Source: Flavobacteriaceae bacterium
GTDB taxonomy: Bacteria > Bacteroidota > Bacteroidia > Flavobacteriales > Flavobacteriaceae
Assembly: GCA_016764435.1 (NCBI GenBank)
Contig: JAESRX010000017.1
Coordinates: 1 to 51,106 of the forward strand
Reading direction: 5' to 3'
Length of the DNA stretch: 51,106 bases
A program made the position numbers and the translations under genes. Position 1 is the first letter of the stretch; the number at the start of each line of letters is the position of its first letter. Below the pieces are notes generated by a model. That model saw only the letters and a list, made by a program, of their open reading frames with translations. It did no database searches and had not been told where the DNA came from. This document shows positions 17,714 to 26,310 of this stretch, in pieces.

Positions 17714-17743
17714 TTTGTTTTTTCTACAATAATAATACATTTG
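17714..17743 (+). promoter_or_regulatory. Promoter of the Smr-domain gene
   Basis: TTTG at 17714-17717, an 18-base spacer and TACATTTG at 17736-17743 match the Bacteroidota -33/-7 consensus, 43 bases before the ATG at 17787. Confidence 0.6.
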
Positions 17744-17786
17744 CAAAAGATTGATCTTGTTTTAATAATTAATTAATAGTTAACAA

Positions 17787-18347
17787 ATGAATTTCAAAAA
17801 GGGAGACTTAGTATCTGTATTGGATGATGTGATAAGTGGAGAAGTGGTGGCGGTTCAAAAAGAAATAGTTACCATCGAAACTACGGATGGATTTATTATG
17901 AAATTCACGCAAAAGGAATTGGTGAAAAAAAATACAGATCAACACGAGATTTCTAAAAAAGCACGGATTAATAATTATTCTTTATTAAGAGAGAACGTAG
18001 AATTTGTGAAGGGAAAACCCAAGACAAAAGCGAAGCGTGATAATAAGAAAGATAAGTTGCCAGTCATGGAAGTGGATTTACACATTCATCAATTGACTAA
18101 ATCCAGGAAAGGCATGGGGAATTACGACATGCTAAACTTACAAATAGAAACAGCAAAAAGACAATTGGAGTTTGCCATTAGAAATCGCATTCCAAGGATT
18201 GTTTTTGTACATGGAGTAGGTGAGGGTGTCCTAAAAACAGAATTGGATTATTTATTCAGTCGCTACCCTGTACAGGTATACGCTGCCTCTTTTCAAAAAT
18301 ATGGATTGGGAGCTACTGAAGTTGCTGTATTACAGAATCCTACGTAA
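17787..18347 (+). CDS. Smr-domain protein (DUF2027-like)
   Basis: A 186-residue protein. The N-terminal SH3-like segment (about 1-50, FKKGDLVSVLDDVISGEVV) is followed by a charged linker (about 50-95). A C-terminal Smr domain carries VDLHIHQL at about 97-104 and FVHGVGEGVLKTEL at about 146-159. The D-L-H and H-G-x-G motifs are those of the MutS2/Smr nuclease-type domain that binds or cuts DNA or RNA. Bacteroidota commonly encode this stand-alone form, whose role is not established. It has its own promoter. Confidence 0.85.
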   Translation: MNFKKGDLVSVLDDVISGEVVAVQKEIVTIETTDGFIMKFTQKELVKKNTDQHEISKKARINNYSLLRENVEFVKGKPKTKAKRDNKKDKLPVMEVDLHIHQLTKSRKGMGNYDMLNLQIETAKRQLEFAIRNRIPRIVFVHGVGEGVLKTELDYLFSRYPVQVYAASFQKYGLGATEVAVLQNPT

Positions 18348-18578
18348 TTTCTTTATTGTGACTTGTTAAATTACTAGTTTCTCGGATATGTACTTATATT
18401 TGAGAAAAGAAACATGCGTAGCTGTTGTGAAAATTACGCACAATAATTTGAAGGAAATTACTCTCTGAGGATTTGAAATGAGCGGCGTTAACCAAGGCTA
18501 ATAATGCCTTTCAAAAAGAACAAATAGACCTCGAACAATAACGCATTCTAAATCAGAATTTCAGGCTGGGTTTAACGA
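18348..18578. other. Intergenic stretch with possible coding remnant
   Basis: No intact gene. One plus-strand frame between about 18483 and 18540 translates as a helical, coding-like stretch ending ALTKANNAFQKEQIDLEQ before a stop. It might be a remnant, but it is too short to identify. Confidence 0.25.
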
Positions 18579-19067
18579 TTATAAATCGCGTTTTATATCT
18601 CCAAAATCAAAGGATTCAAAGCCTATTTTTTCGGTGCCATTGTCAAGAATTAAATCAGTCAATATAATCGTATGGCTATAGCCAGTCACGATGTTATCTG
18701 CATCTGTAATCGCAATGGTGTTTATGATAATATTTCCGTTAGTAGCAGTATAGTTTTGCAAGACTTTAGGCGTGGTCGGAGGGATGTTATTGCAAAAATA
18801 AGTCGGCCCCACTTTCGTATCAAAGATTAAATAAGTAACCGTAGTGCTACTTCCCAAAGAAATACTGACCTCTGTTTCTTCTGTAGGTAAAGTATCCTCT
18901 GATAATGAGATTGCTATTGCTTCCGTTTTAGCTTCGTTTAATCGATATAATAGCAAGTCCCCACATTCTGAGATGCTGGTTTTAAATTCCATAGAGGGCA
19001 CTTCAAAATTGCCATCATTACACGAAAACAACATCATAATACTTACGAATAAAAGGACTTTTCTCAT
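18579..19067 (-). CDS. Lipoprotein of unknown function
   Basis: A 162-residue protein with a lipoprotein signal (MRKVLLFVSIMMLFSC, lipobox LFSC) and a beta-rich mature part containing only two cysteines beyond the lipid Cys (ISECGD, TYFCNN), which could form a disulfide. I do not recognise the family. It is a single gene divergent from the cysteine desulfurase gene. No terminator is obvious downstream. Confidence 0.65.
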   Translation of the reverse strand: MRKVLLFVSIMMLFSCNDGNFEVPSMEFKTSISECGDLLLYRLNEAKTEAIAISLSEDTLPTEETEVSISLGSSTTVTYLIFDTKVGPTYFCNNIPPTTPKVLQNYTATNGNIIINTIAITDADNIVTGYSHTIILTDLILDNGTEKIGFESFDFGDIKRDL

Positions 19068-19157
19068 TTTTAATTTCTTTTCTAGTTTTTACTAGGGCAA
19101 ATGTACTTGTTTTTTACGATTGTGCTGTTTTAAAATATGTGAATTCTATTTTTTAAT

Positions 19158-19165
19158 TACTTTTG
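19158..19165 (+). promoter_or_regulatory. -7 element of the cysteine desulfurase gene
   Basis: TACTTTTG fits TAnnTTTG, 23 bases before the ATG at 19189. It lies downstream of the most upstream in-frame start (19120), which argues against that long form. Confidence 0.45.
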
Positions 19166-19188
19166 TACTTTTAAAATCAATGATAAAG

Positions 19189-20322
19189 ATGAATACAATT
19201 TATTTTGACAATGCTGCAACCACACCTATTATTCCTGAAGTAATAAGCGTTGTAACGACTTCTATGGGAACTAATTTTGGAAACCCATCTTCCATACATA
19301 AAATTGGACGTACGGCTAAATCTGCCGTTGAGACGGTTCGAAAGACCATTGCTAAATGTTTGCAGGTATCCTCTAGTGAAATTATTTTTACCGCAGGAGG
19401 GAGTGAGGCTGATAATTTGATTTTGAGAAATGCAGTAGTCAATCTTGGCGTTCAGACCATTATATCGTCTAAAATAGAACACCATGCGGTATTGCATACC
19501 ATTGCTCAATTAAAAAAGGATTTTGGGATTCAAGTGTTGGATGTTCATGTAGACGCATTTGGACAAGTAGACTACAGTCACTTGGTTCACTTGTTAGCGA
19601 GTACTGATACCAAGGTTTTAGTGAGTCTGATGTATATAAACAATGAAATAGGGACGCTACTTGATATGAAAAAAGTAGGGAGTTTATGTGAACAACATGG
19701 AGCCCTTTTTCATTCGGATACGGTGCAAGGTGTCGCACACTTTAAAATGAATTTAAAAGAGACGCCTATTGATTTTATGGTGGCGAGTGCGCATAAGTTT
19801 CACGGGCCTAAAGGAGTTGGTTTTGCCTATGTGAAAAAAGGATTTGGAATTGCGCCAATACTTCATGGAGGAGAACAGGAAAAAGGAGCCAGAGCCGGAA
19901 CAGAGAATGTTCATGCTATTATAGGAATGGGGAAAGCCTTGGAATTAGGCTGTGATCAGATTGACGAAGAAACGGCCTATATTCAGTCCTTAAAAAGTTA
20001 CTTTATAGCGGCCTTAAACAGTAATTTTGAGGGCATTGCTTACAATGGGAACTCGGATGATGCTTCCAAGACAAGCCATATTATTTTAAATGTTCGGTTT
20101 CCTAAAAATTACGCCATGTTGCTTTTTAACTTGGATTTAAAAGGAATTGCAGCTTCTGGAGGTAGTGCCTGTCAGAGTGGTTCTAGTAAAGGATCACATG
20201 TATTGAATGAAATATTGGCTCCGGAGGATGCAGCTAAAACATCCGTCCGTTTTTCGTTTAGTAAACTTAATACGACAGCAGAAATAGATACCGTTATCGA
20301 AGTATTAAAAGGAATTTTATAA
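19189..20322 (+). CDS. Cysteine desulfurase (NifS/IscS-like)
   Basis: A 377-residue fold-type I PLP enzyme opening with TIYFDNAATTPI, the class V aminotransferase/cysteine desulfurase start. The PLP lysine is Lys203 in SAHKFHGPKG, and the active-site cysteine is Cys328 in GGSACQSGSSKGS, whose short loop resembles group I (NifS/IscS) enzymes. It would release sulfur from cysteine for Fe-S clusters or thio-modification. No isc or suf genes adjoin it, so the acceptor is unknown. The ATG at 19189 is chosen for the family N-terminus; 19180 is possible. Confidence 0.92.
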   Translation: MNTIYFDNAATTPIIPEVISVVTTSMGTNFGNPSSIHKIGRTAKSAVETVRKTIAKCLQVSSSEIIFTAGGSEADNLILRNAVVNLGVQTIISSKIEHHAVLHTIAQLKKDFGIQVLDVHVDAFGQVDYSHLVHLLASTDTKVLVSLMYINNEIGTLLDMKKVGSLCEQHGALFHSDTVQGVAHFKMNLKETPIDFMVASAHKFHGPKGVGFAYVKKGFGIAPILHGGEQEKGARAGTENVHAIIGMGKALELGCDQIDEETAYIQSLKSYFIAALNSNFEGIAYNGNSDDASKTSHIILNVRFPKNYAMLLFNLDLKGIAASGGSACQSGSSKGSHVLNEILAPEDAAKTSVRFSFSKLNTTAEIDTVIEVLKGIL

Positions 20323-20390
20323 TTTAACCGCGATGAGATTCGCTCTAAGAGCGATGCTAAACATTTAGTTGAAACGGGATATATCCACAT

Positions 20391-20430
20391 AAAAAAAGAA
20401 CGATCACCATGGTGGTCGTTCTTTTTTTAT
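20391..20430. terminator. Bidirectional hairpin terminator
   Basis: An A7 run, arms GAACGATCACCAT and ATGGTGGTCGTTC (one G-U pair) and a T7 run. It lies between the convergent desulfurase gene and the btuF-like gene. Confidence 0.88.
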
Positions 20431-20518
20431 AGAAATACGAGTAATAATCTAAGGGATATGTCTTATAATTATCTTAGAGAACTACCTGTAGGAAGGATAT
20501 ATAGTTTATGAAATTACA

Positions 20519-21655
20519 TTAGTTTAATTTTTTATAAAATTGCATTTCATAATCTGGCAGTAATTCGGGATAGCCAATTTTAATTAAATCTTTTAAAACA
20601 TAATCGGGACGTATAGCCGCCAATTCGTAATAAATAAGTCCTCCTGTGGCACCTTTGGTATTTACAAAGGAATAGACTTGGTCTTTTTTATAGGCATCAA
20701 ATTCTTTAAAAATACTGTTCCCATTTCCTAAGGTTTCCATGCTGTTGTAAAAACTAGGGGTCAACCAAATATCGATATCTTTCGCCTGTACAAAAATCTG
20801 TTCTACATTATAAGAAAGACTTCCGTTTCCTTTGGTGTCTTTAAAAACATAATCCAATTGGGCATCTTTTAAGAATTGAGCCTCATAACTTTCTCCTTTT
20901 GGATTGTTCCAAATGTCTTTAAAAGGACCTCCAGAAAGCACTCTTTTTTGATGTTTGGTGTTTTTTACCAACTTTTTTGCTGCTAAATAATTCTGTTCAA
21001 TATGTTTAAAAATACTGTCTGCTCGTTCTTCTTGATCAAGCAGTACACCAAAAAATTTTATCCATTCCGCCTTCCCTAAAGGAGTTCCTTCCAGCCAATC
21101 TCCATTGTAAATAATAGGAACACCCATTTTTTGAATGATGTCAAAATTTCGATGATTTCCTTTTACCGAAAAAGCAATCATTAATTGCGGGTTTAAGTCC
21201 AGTAATATCTCCGTATTTATCTGTTGTTCTCCTCCAATATCTAAAATGTCTCCACGATCAATTAGAGCCCTGGTTTTTAATGAGGACACATATTTTGTGT
21301 CAGGAAAACCAACAATCTTGTGTTCAGAATTTAATAATTCAATCATGGGAATATGTGTCGTACTGGTCGGAATAAATCGCTGGAGAGGAAGTTGGATATA
21401 GTCCGTCTTTTTATGATTTTCAGCTAGTAGCGCTCCTTCTTTGTACACATAAAAAGAAATGGTTTCCGTAGCACCTTGAAAAGGAGCGGCGATCTCTATT
21501 GTTGTATAATTCTCTTTTTTATGAATGCTAAAACCTGTAGCGTATTTTATATATGGGTTTTTTTCTTTTATTTTTTCTTGTTTATTTACAGGGGTACACG
21601 CGGTCATAAGCATGCCTGTAAATACTAAAGATATAAGTGTTTTTATGTTTTTCAT
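20519..21655 (-). CDS. ABC-type corrinoid/iron-chelate binding lipoprotein (BtuF-like)
   Basis: A 378-residue lipoprotein (signal ending LMTACTP) of the periplasmic-binding-protein fold used for cobalamin, heme and siderophores: SSLKTRALIDRGDILDIGG, ILLDLNPQLMIAF, NGDWLEGTPLGKAEWIKF and SGGPFKDIWNNP. It is the fourth gene after cobU, cobT and cobS on the minus strand, which points to corrinoid uptake. No btuC or btuD homologue is in this cluster, so the permease must be elsewhere. Iron-chelate binding is the alternative. Confidence 0.85.
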   Translation of the reverse strand: MKNIKTLISLVFTGMLMTACTPVNKQEKIKEKNPYIKYATGFSIHKKENYTTIEIAAPFQGATETISFYVYKEGALLAENHKKTDYIQLPLQRFIPTSTTHIPMIELLNSEHKIVGFPDTKYVSSLKTRALIDRGDILDIGGEQQINTEILLDLNPQLMIAFSVKGNHRNFDIIQKMGVPIIYNGDWLEGTPLGKAEWIKFFGVLLDQEERADSIFKHIEQNYLAAKKLVKNTKHQKRVLSGGPFKDIWNNPKGESYEAQFLKDAQLDYVFKDTKGNGSLSYNVEQIFVQAKDIDIWLTPSFYNSMETLGNGNSIFKEFDAYKKDQVYSFVNTKGATGGLIYYELAAIRPDYVLKDLIKIGYPELLPDYEMQFYKKLN

Positions 21656-21716
21656 TCTTCAATTATTGATAAAAAATGGACTTATTTTAATGATGATAAG
21701 GATTGATACGTTCTAA

Positions 21717-22493
21717 TTAATAGACCCATAAACACAGGACCTTCCAAAAAACAATCATGCTTAGGTAAAAAACAATCTCTACGATTTGCTGTGTAGCACC
21801 CGCACAATCTCCGGTATGTCCACCAATCCATTTGTGAAAGAAACGCCCCATTAAATAGGTGGTAATTGCACATGGAATCAGCAGTACAAAAACCCATACT
21901 TCTTGAAATAAAAGCAATGGAAGTAGTCCAAATAGACAATTTAAAAGCAGAGATTTTAATTGCATATTATCCGCAGAAGGTTTTTCTTTTCCGCTGCCGT
22001 CATCTCTTACGTATGGCATTTTATATATGAGAACAGTTGCAAAAAAACGACTTACAGAATGCCCTGCAATCAACAGGTAGACAAACTGTATTCCTTGAAT
22101 GTTTTGCAAACCTAAAAATTTAGTCGCTAGTAAAAATATCAGTCCTACAGTGCCATAAGTTCCCAAACGAGAATCTTTCATTATGGTTAATATTTTCTCT
22201 TTGGTCCAGCCTCCTCCGAAACCGTCTAGCATGTCTGCAAATCCGTCTTCGTGAAAAGCGCCTGTAATCCATATAGTGGAAAGCATGCTGAGTAGAATGG
22301 CTAAGTTTTGGTCAAAAAGATACGTTGCTCCCATGTAAACAGCGCCTCCAAATGCACCCACTATGATGCCTACAAGGGCAAAATAGCGAGTGCTTTTATT
22401 TAAGATTTCCTTAGAGTGATCCACCCAATTAGGACAGGGAATGCGCGTAAAAAACATGATTGCGGTTAAAAATATGTCAAATTCTTTTTTCAT
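21717..22493 (-). CDS. cobS: Adenosylcobinamide-GDP ribazoletransferase (cobalamin synthase)
   Basis: A 258-residue polytopic membrane protein. The start MKKEFDIFLTAIMFFTRIPCP is typical of CobS, followed by the conserved acidic segment GAFHEDGFADMLDGFGGGW and the mid-protein DSRLGTYGTVGL, which carry the catalytic residues. It joins adenosylcobinamide-GDP to alpha-ribazole or its phosphate to complete the nucleotide loop of cobalamin. The ATG at 22493 is chosen over longer in-frame starts that would run into cobT. It lies 79 bases after cobT. Confidence 0.94.
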   Translation of the reverse strand: MKKEFDIFLTAIMFFTRIPCPNWVDHSKEILNKSTRYFALVGIIVGAFGGAVYMGATYLFDQNLAILLSMLSTIWITGAFHEDGFADMLDGFGGGWTKEKILTIMKDSRLGTYGTVGLIFLLATKFLGLQNIQGIQFVYLLIAGHSVSRFFATVLIYKMPYVRDDGSGKEKPSADNMQLKSLLLNCLFGLLPLLLFQEVWVFVLLIPCAITTYLMGRFFHKWIGGHTGDCAGATQQIVEIVFYLSMIVFWKVLCLWVY

Positions 22494-22572
22494 AATACTA
22501 CGTATTTTAAAAACCGTGCTTGCTTTTGAAGGGCTACAGTCTTTTTTATTTATCTCGTTTATAGCGGAACCG

Positions 22573-23613
22573 TTATTCTTTGTTACTAACACCAGCTTCT
22601 TCAAAACTTGCCATTTGTGCAAGGAAATTGACAGAGGCACGTATGATCGGTAATGCCAATGCCGCACCTGTTCCTTCTCCCAAGCGTAAGCCTAGATTTA
22701 AGATAGGAGTTGCCTTTAGGTATTCCAACATTTTTTGATGTCCTTGTTCGTTTGAAGCATGGGCGTATAGACAGTAATCTAAAGTGTTTTTATCGATAGA
22801 CTGTGCGATTAACAAGGCACTTGTCACAATAAATCCATCTACTAAAATAACCATGTTGCGTGCTGCAGCTTCTAGCATTCCTCCACAGATCATGGCAATT
22901 TCAAACCCTCCGTAGGTGGCTAAAATTTCTTTAGGATCATTTAAGATACCGTGTTTGGATTGTACAGCTTCCAATGCGGTAATTTTTTTGAGGATTCCTG
23001 CATCATTCTGTCCCGTACCATTCCCGATACATGTTGCCACAGGGATATTTAAAATACGACTCATAATTAAAGAGGCAGAAGAAGTATTAGAAATACCCAT
23101 TTCACCAAAACCAATTAAATTACAGCCGTTTTCATGGATGTTCGATACTATTTCACGTCCTTTTAAAAATGCGCGTTCTAATTCTTCGGAACTCATCGCA
23201 GGAACTTCGTAATAGTTTTGCGTTCCTTTGGCTATTTTTGCAGGTATAAGTTGATCATTTTCAGGGAAATCGAAGTTAACTCCAGCGTCGACTACTTTTA
23301 AATCCATGTCATTTTGACTACAGAAAGCATTGATTGCAGCGCCTCCTTGTAAAAAGTTTAACACCATTTGAGCCGTTACTTCTTGTGGGTATTGGCTGAC
23401 GAGACCGGTGGTTGCAATTCCGTGATCCCCGGCAAAAACAACCATGGTAGGATTTGTAATACTCGGAGTTAAGGTGTTTTGGATACAGCCAATTTGAGAT
23501 GCAATAGATTCTAAATCACCTAAGGAACCTTGAGGTTTTGTTTTAAAATCAATTTTGTGTTGTAACTCTTTTTGGATGTTTTTATCCACGGGGGTGATGT
23601 GATACTTTGTCAT
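22573..23613 (-). CDS. cobT: Nicotinate-nucleotide-dimethylbenzimidazole phosphoribosyltransferase
   Basis: A 346-residue CobT, close to the usual family length. Seen motifs are KTKPQGSLGDLE near the N-terminus, MVVFAGDHGIATTGLVSQYP, IGFGEMGISNTSSAS, GNGTGQNDAG and the C-terminal RLGEGTGAALALPI, which holds the catalytic Glu. It activates the lower-ligand base as alpha-ribazole phosphate for CobS. One base separates its start from the cobU stop, so they are one transcript. Confidence 0.96.
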   Translation of the reverse strand: MTKYHITPVDKNIQKELQHKIDFKTKPQGSLGDLESIASQIGCIQNTLTPSITNPTMVVFAGDHGIATTGLVSQYPQEVTAQMVLNFLQGGAAINAFCSQNDMDLKVVDAGVNFDFPENDQLIPAKIAKGTQNYYEVPAMSSEELERAFLKGREIVSNIHENGCNLIGFGEMGISNTSSASLIMSRILNIPVATCIGNGTGQNDAGILKKITALEAVQSKHGILNDPKEILATYGGFEIAMICGGMLEAAARNMVILVDGFIVTSALLIAQSIDKNTLDYCLYAHASNEQGHQKMLEYLKATPILNLGLRLGEGTGAALALPIIRASVNFLAQMASFEEAGVSNKE

Positions 23614-23614
23614 A

Positions 23615-24121
23615 TTATTCTTTTATTTTTAAGGGAATCCCTGACACCATAAAAGTGGCAGTTTTTGCTTTTTTTGCGATGTATTGATTCACCCAACCTT
23701 GGAGTTCGGTAAATTTTCTGGCCATGTGATTTTGGGCATGTACTCCCATACCAATTTCATTGGAAATTATAAATATAGTACTGTCTATTTTATCCAATTT
23801 ATCGATTTCATCTTTGGCAAACTGTAGTGATTTCTCTACATCATTGTCAAAATCTAGGTATAAATTGGTAATCCATAAGGTAACACAGTCCAATAAAATG
23901 ACTTGATTTTTAGGTGCAACTTTTGCTAAATGTACCTCTTCTTCAATATTTATCCACTGTGGACCTCTTTCGTTTTTATGTCGCTGAATACGAGCTTTAA
24001 AATCGTCATCCCAACAGCGTGCGGTGGCTAAATACACAGGGGTTTTTGATAGATTTTCTACCAAGTTTTGGGCATAAGAACTTTTTCCTGATCGTTCGCC
24101 TCCGGAAATATAGTGTATCAT
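23615..24121 (-). CDS. cobU: Adenosylcobinamide kinase / cobinamide-phosphate guanylyltransferase
   Basis: A 168-residue CobU with the P-loop GGERSGKSS at residues 7-15, the catalytic His in RIQRHKNERG, and DCVTLWITNLY and IISNEIGMGVHA, all family signatures. It phosphorylates and then guanylylates adenosylcobinamide. Together with cobT and cobS it allows salvage of cobinamide and lower-ligand assembly; no corrin-ring synthesis genes are seen. It is first in the minus-strand operon, divergent from the riboswitch-led uptake genes. Confidence 0.95.
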   Translation of the reverse strand: MIHYISGGERSGKSSYAQNLVENLSKTPVYLATARCWDDDFKARIQRHKNERGPQWINIEEEVHLAKVAPKNQVILLDCVTLWITNLYLDFDNDVEKSLQFAKDEIDKLDKIDSTIFIISNEIGMGVHAQNHMARKFTELQGWVNQYIAKKAKTATFMVSGIPLKIKE

Positions 24122-24207
24122 TAGTAAGGGCTTTAATTTCCCTACAAATATTGTGAGATTTTTTTTAAGATTGCAAAGATTTTCAACATCTTTTAATTTT
24201 TATAAGG

Positions 24208-24215
24208 TATCTTTG
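24208..24215 (+). promoter_or_regulatory. -7 element upstream of the cobalamin riboswitch
   Basis: TATCTTTG fits TAnnTTTG and ends just before the riboswitch sequence, as expected for a transcript that begins with the aptamer. No clear -33 is present. Confidence 0.5.
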
Positions 24216-24221
24216 CCCCGT

Positions 24222-24422
24222 ATTTGGTTTCAATTCTGATGAATTCAGAGAAGAAATAACAGGGAATTCGGTTCTAATCCGAAGCTGTACCCGCAACTGT
24301 ACGCATATCCGTAAAAGGAATTTTTTTACTGTATATCCACTGTTTTGAATAAAACGGGAAGGAAGTAAAAATTAAGCAAGCCAGGAGACCTACCAAAACA
24401 GTATCAATTTAAAAGACTTTCG
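24222..24422 (+). ncRNA. Cobalamin riboswitch
   Basis: The conserved cobalamin aptamer parts are present in order: ACAGGGAA, a stem TTCGGTTCTAATCCGAAGC, the core CTGTACCCGCAACTGTA at about 24285-24301, a variable arm, and the B12 box AAGCCAGGAGACCTACC at 24378-24394. It is on the plus strand, 46 bases before the receptor's ATG, so cobalamin should repress btuB-btuG expression. Cobalamin riboswitches before TonB receptors are well known. No second copy faces the cobU operon. Confidence 0.93.
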
Positions 24423-24439
24423 GGAAGAAAGGTTTGTTT

Positions 24440-26305
24440 ATGAATAAGTTTATCATTATCGCATTTATTATACTTACTTTAAACTCCGTGTTTTCACAGG
24501 ATAAAAAAGTAGAAGAATTGGAAGAAGTAATCCTTCCTTCTAGTAAGCTAACACGGTATTCCGTGGGCTTTAAAATCACAAAATTTAACGATTCTATTTT
24601 AAAATCAAACCACCAAAGTTTGAGCGCTTTGTTACAAAATGAAGTTGCTATTTATTTTAAAAGTTACGGAGTGGCCATGTTGTCTTCTCCTTCATTTAGG
24701 GGGACGGGAGCAAGTCATACTGCAGTTTTGTGGAATGGAATACCGATGAACTCTACGTTAAATGGACAAACGGATTTTAATTTGATTAACTCTGTGTCTA
24801 TTGATGAAATGACAGTCAGAGCTGGTGGCGGAAGTATTCTTTTTGGAAGTGGCGCTATTGGTGGGAGTATTCATCTGAAAAACAAGATCGATTTTAAAGG
24901 CCAACAAAGTCATCATTTTTTAAGTTCTTACGGAAGCTACGCTACATACAAAGTAAACTATCGCTTTAAGAGCAGTACCAAAAAAATGTTTACCCAAATA
25001 GGTTTTGGACGGATGTCCTCAGAAAACGATTATAAATATTGGGACACCGATACATATAATAATAACGGAGATTTTTTTAATAACAATTTGAATGCTGTTC
25101 TTGGGTTTAAGTTAAGTGAGGCACATGTGGTGAGCTTGTATTTAGATGCCACCCAATCGGAAAGAGGGCTGTCTAATACAATCACGGCTCCATCGGCATC
25201 CAAACAGGACGATGAGAATTTCAAATTGCTATTGGAATGGAAATACCGAAAAAATAGCATGACTTCGATGTTGAAATTAGCCTATCTCTATGATCAATTT
25301 ACCTATTACGCCAAGCGCTCTTCTCCAAATTTATTTTCTGTAGGAGATTCGAAAAATAGCTTGTTAAAATACCAGTTAGAGTATTCCTTAAATACCGCCT
25401 TGCGATTACTTTCAGGGATTGATGTAAGCTTTAATCAAGGAGATGGCGATAGTTTAGAAGCGGTTCACAGATCGAGTTATTCCGTATATTCCTTGTTAAA
25501 TCATCGCGTTTCACATCGTTTTCATTATGATGTATCGGTGCGAAAGGAGTTTTCAAACACCTATAAAATTCCCTTTTTATTTGGAATAGATGCGGCCTAT
25601 AAATATGGTGATTTTATCTATAAGATGAATGCCTCTAGAAATTATAGAGTCCCTACGTTTAATGATTTGTATTGGGCTGTATTAGGAAATCCAACTTTAA
25701 AACCAGAATCTTCCTATCAGGGAGAAATAGGCATTGCCTTTAATAAAAAAGGAATAGAAGCATCCGCTAATACGTTTTATATTGCGTCTAAAGATTTGAT
25801 TAAATGGTCTCCTAATAGTACGGATGATGTTTTGAATGGTGCTGGGGGAGGGCTCGGAGCATGGACCCCTAAAAATATTTACAAAGCAGTGAATTACGGA
25901 TTGGAACTAGGACTTAAGATCCCTTTCTCTATTTTAAATGTTCCTTTTGTATCTCAAGCTAATTACAGTTATACAATAGCGGAGGATGTGGCTAAAAAGA
26001 AACAATTACTGTATGTTCCCAAAATCAAATGGAACTATAAACTGTCCACACAATATCAAAAATTTACAGGATTTTATCAAGTGTTATACCGAGGGAAAAG
26101 CTATACCACTTCCGATAACTCTTATTTTGTGGCCAACTATACCTTGCATAATTTAGGGATTAATTATACCCTTAAAGGATTTAAAAAAGTGCGACCAGTT
26201 ATTGGACTGCAAGTCAATAATATTTACAATAAACAATACGCGGTGATCAGTTATCGTCCGATGCCTGGAACCAATTATCAATTACAAATACAAATTAAAA
26301 TTTAA
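24440..26305 (+). CDS. btuB: TonB-dependent cobalamin receptor (BtuB-like)
   Basis: A 621-residue outer-membrane receptor. The signal peptide MNKFIIIAFIILTLNSVFSQ is followed by a possible TonB-box-like KKVEELEEVILPSSKL, a plug domain (NEVAIYFKSYGVAMLSSPSF, WNGIPMNS, GGSILFGSGAIGGSIHL) and a 22-strand-type barrel ending in an aromatic-poor QIQIKI. Length is within the BtuB range. The upstream riboswitch and the opposite cob operon identify the substrate as a corrinoid. The ATG at 24440 is preferred over the in-frame TTG two codons upstream. It is cotranscribed with the propeller lipoprotein 5 bases downstream. Confidence 0.92.
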   Translation: MNKFIIIAFIILTLNSVFSQDKKVEELEEVILPSSKLTRYSVGFKITKFNDSILKSNHQSLSALLQNEVAIYFKSYGVAMLSSPSFRGTGASHTAVLWNGIPMNSTLNGQTDFNLINSVSIDEMTVRAGGGSILFGSGAIGGSIHLKNKIDFKGQQSHHFLSSYGSYATYKVNYRFKSSTKKMFTQIGFGRMSSENDYKYWDTDTYNNNGDFFNNNLNAVLGFKLSEAHVVSLYLDATQSERGLSNTITAPSASKQDDENFKLLLEWKYRKNSMTSMLKLAYLYDQFTYYAKRSSPNLFSVGDSKNSLLKYQLEYSLNTALRLLSGIDVSFNQGDGDSLEAVHRSSYSVYSLLNHRVSHRFHYDVSVRKEFSNTYKIPFLFGIDAAYKYGDFIYKMNASRNYRVPTFNDLYWAVLGNPTLKPESSYQGEIGIAFNKKGIEASANTFYIASKDLIKWSPNSTDDVLNGAGGGLGAWTPKNIYKAVNYGLELGLKIPFSILNVPFVSQANYSYTIAEDVAKKKQLLYVPKIKWNYKLSTQYQKFTGFYQVLYRGKSYTTSDNSYFVANYTLHNLGINYTLKGFKKVRPVIGLQVNNIYNKQYAVISYRPMPGTNYQLQIQIKI

Positions 26306-26310
26306 TAAAA

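Noticed and set aside
19120..19188. Longer start of the cysteine desulfurase
   Set aside because: The extension is upstream of the -7 box at 19158 and is not part of the family N-terminus.
22494..22667. Longer start of cobS overlapping cobT
   Set aside because: The family N-terminus begins at the ATG at 22493; the upstream codons shadow cobT.
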